Below, piece by piece: positions 59,388 through 64,000 of a stretch of 64,000 bases of DNA (positions are counted from its first letter, which is position 1; the number at the start of each line of letters is the position of its first letter). Location of the stretch: NCBI RefSeq assembly GCF_007746795.1, contig NZ_CP036343.1, forward strand, positions 7,073,029 to 7,137,028. The letters are read 5' to 3'. The DNA comes from Gimesia algae (GTDB lineage Bacteria; Planctomycetota; Planctomycetia; Planctomycetales; Planctomycetaceae). The notes below the pieces were generated by a model. That model was given only the letters and a program-made list of their open reading frames with translations. It did not search any database and was not told the DNA's origin. Both the position numbers and the translations under genes were made by a program.

Positions 59388-60752
59388 ATGTCTGTGACAA
59401 AACCCGGATTCTTAACGACCACCCTGCTGCTGGTTCTGTTTCTGGCCAGCGGTCTGCGTCTGACGATGGTGGTGCTGCAGAGCGATCAACTGCAGGAAGA
59501 CCGGGATGCCTACATCGCGATTGCCCGGAACCTGGCTGCGGGACATGGTTTCACGTCGAGTCGGGTAGCGGAGGGACCAGATGTCGAGCCGACTGCGTTT
59601 CGTCCTCCCTTATATCCCTGCCTGCTGGCAGCCCTCTATTATGTGAAAGCGGGGGCTCTGGGCGTAGGGCTGATGCAGGTGCTACTGGGGGCACTCACCG
59701 TCTGGTTCACATGGAAAACGGGTCTGCGATTACGAATGCGTGTCGGGGCGCTGGTCGCTGCAGCAATCGTGGCAACCGATCCTGTATTGCTGCAATATAC
59801 GTCGTATGCGATGACCGAAGTGCTGTCTGCATTCCTCACCAGCCTGTTGCTCTATATGCTGGTATGCCAACTGACAGAGGAACCGGGTCAGCCAGAGCCC
59901 CAAAATAAGGCTTCAAAAACTTTCGTGACGGGCCTGGTCTGGGGACTGGCAATTCTGTGCCGACCGACTTATCTCGCTTTTTTCGGACTCTGGTTTCTGG
60001 CTCGTCTGTGTGGACCGGTCTTGAAACGCGTCCTCAAAACGCAGCCTGCCGGTTTTGCGAACCGTCATTTGACTTATCTTTCCGCGGGAATTCTGATTGC
60101 TGTTTCCCCCTGGCTGATACGAAACCTGATGGTTTTTCACGCCCCCATTCTGACCACGACACATGGCGGATATACGTTGTTGCTGGGAAATAATCCTGTG
60201 TTCTATCAGGAAGTGGTACTACAACCCTGGGGCACAGTCTGGTCTGGCGAGAGTCTGGACGCCTGGCAGAAAAGCCTGGAACGTGATCTCGAGAATACAG
60301 TCCCCCCCATCAAGAGTGAGCAGGAACGTGATCGCTGGATGTATCAACGAGCGAAAGCCAATATCGCAGCTGAGCCCTCTCTGTTTGTCCAGTCTTGTCT
60401 ACTCAGATTGAGACGCTTCTGGAATTTCAGCCCATTAAATAGCCACCTGGTTGAGTCGAAACCTCTGATCGGCTGGGGGATCGCTGGTTACTATCTCCTG
60501 ATCCTGACTGGCACTTTGGGAGGCTGCCTGCTGTTAATCTGGAAGAGAGAGCCAGCCTGGGGGTCTTTATTCTGGCTCATCGTCAGCTTCACGGTGGTCC
60601 ATATTTTCTATTGGACCAACATGAGAATGCGGGCACCACTGGTGCCGGCGATTGCCTTGCTGAGTGTTTATGGCTGGTCAAAATCTGCTGATTTTCTGAA
60701 ATTCCGGAAACCAACTGAGACAAGGGAACACGACATCCGCAACACGTTATAA
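59388..60752 (+). CDS. GT39-like polyprenyl-phosphate-sugar membrane glycosyltransferase
   Basis: The 454-aa membrane protein has a dolichyl/undecaprenyl-phosphate mannose-protein transferase-like N-terminus, LTMVVLQSDQLQEDRDAYIAIARNLAAGHGF, where the acidic DRDA after the first helix matches the catalytic-Asp position of GT39/ArnT members. PTAFRPPLYPCLLAALYYV is the family's periplasmic segment. About eight to ten hydrophobic segments follow, then a C-terminal helical bundle. It is expected to transfer a sugar from a lipid carrier at the outer face of the inner membrane. The ATG at 59388 is preceded by an in-frame TTG. It is followed by the LptD-like gene. Confidence 0.82.
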   Translation: MSVTKPGFLTTTLLLVLFLASGLRLTMVVLQSDQLQEDRDAYIAIARNLAAGHGFTSSRVAEGPDVEPTAFRPPLYPCLLAALYYVKAGALGVGLMQVLLGALTVWFTWKTGLRLRMRVGALVAAAIVATDPVLLQYTSYAMTEVLSAFLTSLLLYMLVCQLTEEPGQPEPQNKASKTFVTGLVWGLAILCRPTYLAFFGLWFLARLCGPVLKRVLKTQPAGFANRHLTYLSAGILIAVSPWLIRNLMVFHAPILTTTHGGYTLLLGNNPVFYQEVVLQPWGTVWSGESLDAWQKSLERDLENTVPPIKSEQERDRWMYQRAKANIAAEPSLFVQSCLLRLRRFWNFSPLNSHLVESKPLIGWGIAGYYLLILTGTLGGCLLLIWKREPAWGSLFWLIVSFTVVHIFYWTNMRMRAPLVPAIALLSVYGWSKSADFLKFRKPTETREHDIRNTL

Positions 60753-60992
60753 ATCAATAGTTTACAACACTTTATTGAGTTGTTCCGTGGCAGCGATTGT
60801 TATTGACACTCTTTCAGAAATCGACCTATAATCCGCGCCCATTTATCCCGGTCCAGTGGACGGAGTTAAGTCAACTGACCTCAATTCGTTACACTCTGTC
60901 TACTGAAGCGTCAGTACCAGAGCGTGTTCCTTTCCCTACCATTTCCCTTCAACAGAAGATTGACCTACCCGGTTATCACTTCAGGAGTGCCC

Positions 60993-63900
60993 GTGTCGGG
61001 CGAGATCAATTCCGTTACCCGGTATGTTTCGCATCGCATCTGGCAGGTAATTGTTTTCTTAACATTGCTTGGCGGACCGGTGACGATTGCGCCTGCTCAA
61101 ACCAGTTTCTTCGGCGCCCCCAAAGCATCCTATGAAGAACCGGAATACGAGCCTTCGGAAAAAGAGCCGATCGCAATCACTGCGGAGTATTCGCAACAAT
61201 GGGAAGAAGATTTTGTCAGCGTCTCGATCCTGAAAGGGAACTGTCGTATCAAGCAGGGTGATGCCACTCTGCAATCGAGGCAGATGGTGATCTGGCATCG
61301 AAAAACGCGTCAGGCCGATCGTATCTCGGTTTACATGGAAGGCGAAGTTCGCGTCGATCTGCCCGGAGAATCCAAAACAGAAAACAGCCTGCTGGTCAAT
61401 CTGGTCACGCAGAACGGTCTGAACCGGAACTTCAGACGTCCCACTCAAACTACAACTGCTCCCGATGATCCTGTTTTGAATCGCGCGATCGAACGACGAG
61501 GAATTCCTCACGATCATCAACTGAAACGCGCCCAGTTTATTGTCGAGAAGCCACCTCTGGAAGGTCCTGAATTAAGCCCGATTCCCGCGCAGGAAACGAT
61601 AACCGATTTTCGCAGAATTCAACTCTTTCCCCGCAGCGCAGTCCCCTACAACGTCCAGGGTTTTCCTTCGACTCACACCGTCCCACCGGAACAGATCTGG
61701 GTCATCACCGGCGGAGTGAACCTACTGATCGATGGTGTGGAGGATCAGGAAATGATTGACATGTCCGCCGACCGGATCATTATCTGGACGGACGGACGCA
61801 ATACTCAGAACTTCAACTCCGAAATCAGACAGTCCAAAGAATTACCCTTTGAAATCTATCTCGAAGGAAACATAGAAATTCGTCAGGGCACCTACTTCCT
61901 CAAAGCGAACCGTGCCTTTTACGATGCCCGGGAAGAACGGGCCGTCATGCTGGACGCGGAACTGAAAACCCATCTGCCTGAACTGGATGAAGATGTCAGG
62001 GTCCGAGCCAGCCAGATTCGTATGCTCTCGAAAGGCGCTTATCTGGCACAGAATGCATGGGCTACCGGCAGCCAATTCGGAAAACCGGGATACAAAATGC
62101 AATCTTCAGACGTCTTTATCGAAGACCGTTATACGACTCCCTGGCTGGGATCGGGAGCCCAAGAACTTGACCCGATTACAGGTCAGCCACTGCCTAACAA
62201 ACGCGCGTGGATGACGAGTTCCAACAACACCTTCGAGATCGGCAACGTACCACTGTTCTATCTGCCTTATGTCACCAGCCCGGTGGAAGATATTTATTTT
62301 CCGATCACCGGTTTGCGATTTGGAAACGACCGCATCTTCGGTTTCCAGGTTGAAACGGAATGGGATATGTTCAAATTGCTGGGTCTGGAACGACCAGCGG
62401 GTACAAAATGGGAAGGTCAGGTTGACTACTATTCGTATCGGGGAGTCGGGATTGGGCAGTCTGGCAATTACCAGGGAGACAACCTGTTTGGCTTTGACAA
62501 TATCTTCAGTGGAAATGCAGAAGCCTTTTACATTCATGACAGTGGCACAGACAACCTGGGTCTGGACCGTCGCGATCTTGTTCCGTCTACCAAAGATCGT
62601 TTTTTCCTGAATCATCAGCACCGACAGACTTCTCCCTTTGGCATGACGCTGACCAGCGAAGCCGGTCTGTTTTCTGATCGAAACTTTCAACAGGAATATT
62701 TTCAATCTGATTTCAATAACCGTAAAGATGTGGAAACACTGTTGCATCTCAAGCAACAGCAGGACAACTGGTCCTGGTCGGTCATTGGCAGAACCAAGCT
62801 GAATGGATACGAAAACACGACAGACTGGCTGCCCAAAGCAGATCTGTTCCTGCTGGGTGAACCGCTGTTTGGAAACCTGGTGAACTGGACTTCGCATTCC
62901 TCTGTGGGTTATGGAAAACTGAAACCGGGTTCTGCGCCATACAATCCCCAACAGGATGTCTTTACTCCCCTGCCCTTCATTGCCGATTCACAGGGGCTGG
63001 TGGCGATGACCCGTAATCAGTTGGAAGCGCCATTCAATCTAGGGCCTGTTATTCTGACACCGTATGTGATGGGTGAAGCAGCTTACTGGGAACAAGGCCT
63101 GCAACAGCAGCAGATCGACCGCCTCTACGGTTCTGCCGGCCTGCGCGGCAGTATTATGGCAGAGCGTATTTTCCCGGATGTCTACAGTCCTTATTTCAAT
63201 TTGAATGGCCTGGCCCATAAGATGGTGCTGGAAGCAGATTACTCTTACAGCGATGCCAGCGAAAATCTGTCCGGGATCGCCCAATACAATGAATTTGATG
63301 ACAACGCTCAGGAAATGTTCCGTGAGCGACTGGTAATCAACACCTTTGGTGGAGTTCTGCCACCTCAGTTTGACCCACGATTTTATGCCGTTCGTACAGG
63401 AGCCGGCCGTGGGGTCACAGACCCTTATTACGAACTGGTTGATGATCAACAGGTACTTCGGATGGCGTGGCGGCATCGACTGCAGACCAAAACGGGTCCA
63501 CCGGATCAGTTGCGGACCAAAGACTGGATGACTTTGGACCTGGAAGCATCTTATTTCCCGGATGCAGATCGAGACAACTTTGGCGAAGACTTCGGCCTGC
63601 TGGGTGGACATTATAAATGGTTCCTCGGAGATCGAACCACGATGGCAGCCAATGCCTACTACGATGTCTTTGACGGGGGACAACAACTCTGGGACGTGTC
63701 GCTTACCAGCCAGCGCACCAATAGACTGTCCGTCAATGTAGCGTTGCAGCAGATAAAAGGTGGTGCCGATCTGGATAGCCAGATTTTATCAGCCGGACTC
63801 AATTATGTAATGAGCCAGAAATGGAGCGCGGGTGTCAGTACTGCTTATGACCTGGGTGAAAATGTCAATCGCGGACAGATCTTATCCCTCACCCGGACTG

Positions 63901-64000
63901 GTGCCGATTTTATCACGAGTCTGGGCATGTCTTATAACCAGAGCACAGGAAACGCTGGTATTGGTTTGACAATCATGCCACGATTTGGAAATTTTGGTGG
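60993..64000 (+). CDS. LptD/OstA-like outer-membrane assembly protein, C-terminus beyond the right edge
   Basis: An open frame of more than 1,000 codons runs from the GTG at 60993 (AGGAG five bases upstream) to the window end with no stop. The N-terminus has an export signal (IWQVIVFLTLLGGPVTIAPAQ). OstA/LptA-like beta-strands follow: ITAEYSQQWEEDFVSVSILKG and VNLLIDGVEDQEMIDMSADRIIIW, in two blocks around residues 60 and 250. A long barrel domain is rich in aromatic alternation (NVPLFYLPYVTSPVEDIYFP, FGFQVETEWDMF, and further on LNGLAHKMVLEADYSYSD). LptD homologues insert lipopolysaccharide into the outer membrane. The gene fits a planctomycete with an outer membrane. Confidence 0.8.
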   Translation, partial: MSGEINSVTRYVSHRIWQVIVFLTLLGGPVTIAPAQTSFFGAPKASYEEPEYEPSEKEPIAITAEYSQQWEEDFVSVSILKGNCRIKQGDATLQSRQMVIWHRKTRQADRISVYMEGEVRVDLPGESKTENSLLVNLVTQNGLNRNFRRPTQTTTAPDDPVLNRAIERRGIPHDHQLKRAQFIVEKPPLEGPELSPIPAQETITDFRRIQLFPRSAVPYNVQGFPSTHTVPPEQIWVITGGVNLLIDGVEDQEMIDMSADRIIIWTDGRNTQNFNSEIRQSKELPFEIYLEGNIEIRQGTYFLKANRAFYDAREERAVMLDAELKTHLPELDEDVRVRASQIRMLSKGAYLAQNAWATGSQFGKPGYKMQSSDVFIEDRYTTPWLGSGAQELDPITGQPLPNKRAWMTSSNNTFEIGNVPLFYLPYVTSPVEDIYFPITGLRFGNDRIFGFQVETEWDMFKLLGLERPAGTKWEGQVDYYSYRGVGIGQSGNYQGDNLFGFDNIFSGNAEAFYIHDSGTDNLGLDRRDLVPSTKDRFFLNHQHRQTSPFGMTLTSEAGLFSDRNFQQEYFQSDFNNRKDVETLLHLKQQQDNWSWSVIGRTKLNGYENTTDWLPKADLFLLGEPLFGNLVNWTSHSSVGYGKLKPGSAPYNPQQDVFTPLPFIADSQGLVAMTRNQLEAPFNLGPVILTPYVMGEAAYWEQGLQQQQIDRLYGSAGLRGSIMAERIFPDVYSPYFNLNGLAHKMVLEADYSYSDASENLSGIAQYNEFDDNAQEMFRERLVINTFGGVLPPQFDPRFYAVRTGAGRGVTDPYYELVDDQQVLRMAWRHRLQTKTGPPDQLRTKDWMTLDLEASYFPDADRDNFGEDFGLLGGHYKWFLGDRTTMAANAYYDVFDGGQQLWDVSLTSQRTNRLSVNVALQQIKGGADLDSQILSAGLNYVMSQKWSAGVSTAYDLGENVNRGQILSLTRTGADFITSLGMSYNQSTGNAGIGLTIMPRFGNFG

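Noticed and set aside
62106-62951. 281-codon minus-strand frame (and another at 63039-63686)
   Set aside because: Both are antisense to the long LptD-like frame, which is continuous and has a signal peptide and conserved strand patterns.

Overview
The window looks like chromosome of a planctomycete, most like the Planctomycetaceae/Gimesia group (inference from gene content, not from a marker gene). The lineage-typical genes are a DUF1501 protein paired with a PSD1/planctomycete-cytochrome protein, a DUF1559 pilin-like protein with a small lipoprotein, a DUF1080 protein, secreted alpha/beta hydrolases, and large von Willebrand A proteins with a single membrane anchor. An OprB-type porin and an LptD-like protein imply an outer membrane.

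Layout. 0-5 kb: a secreted protein cut by the left edge, an OprB-like porin, pyroglutamyl peptidase and tRNA-Pro(UGG). 5-11.6 kb: a GntR regulator, PSD1 and DUF1501 operon, with a divergent alpha/beta hydrolase. 11.6-17.6 kb: proB with a small membrane protein, purF with a thioesterase, a fatty-acid desaturase and a thioredoxin-like protein. 17.8-25.3 kb: small unknowns, an LRR protein, a methyltransferase, a HEAT-repeat protein with a small membrane partner, a TIM-barrel isomerase and DUF1080. 25.4-34.5 kb: two VWA proteins, DUF456, a lipoprotein plus DUF1559, a gene remnant, a MarR regulator and a second alpha/beta hydrolase.

34.6-44.5 kb is the accessory part. A Tat-signal haloacid dehalogenase gene is split by a complete IS21-family element with near-perfect 33-bp ends and a 6-bp target duplication. 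Removing the element restores the frame exactly. Next comes an AT-rich island, all on the minus strand: a Vsr endonuclease, a C5-cytosine methyltransferase, a 982-aa protein with an N-terminal MORC/Hsp90-like GHKL ATPase fused to a C-terminal histidine kinase, and a 540-aa receiver-domain protein. The last three genes are essentially without spacers. I infer a restriction-modification-like defence module wired to a two-component phosphorelay. It is the most interesting part of the window.

44.6-64 kb: hrpA helicase, an 0.9-kb gene-free stretch with a 20-bp inverted repeat, hpnE (hopanoid/squalene pathway) with a TrkA-type K+ channel, then comF, DUF502, hemC and a citrate synthase homologue with altered active-site residues, an RND/MMPL exporter, a GT39-like membrane glycosyltransferase, and an LptD-like protein running off the right edge.

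An ~80-bp dispersed, partly palindromic intergenic repeat occurs four times (11.56, 24.44, 30.46 and 52.13 kb). All family assignments are by eye from translated motifs; no database search was possible.
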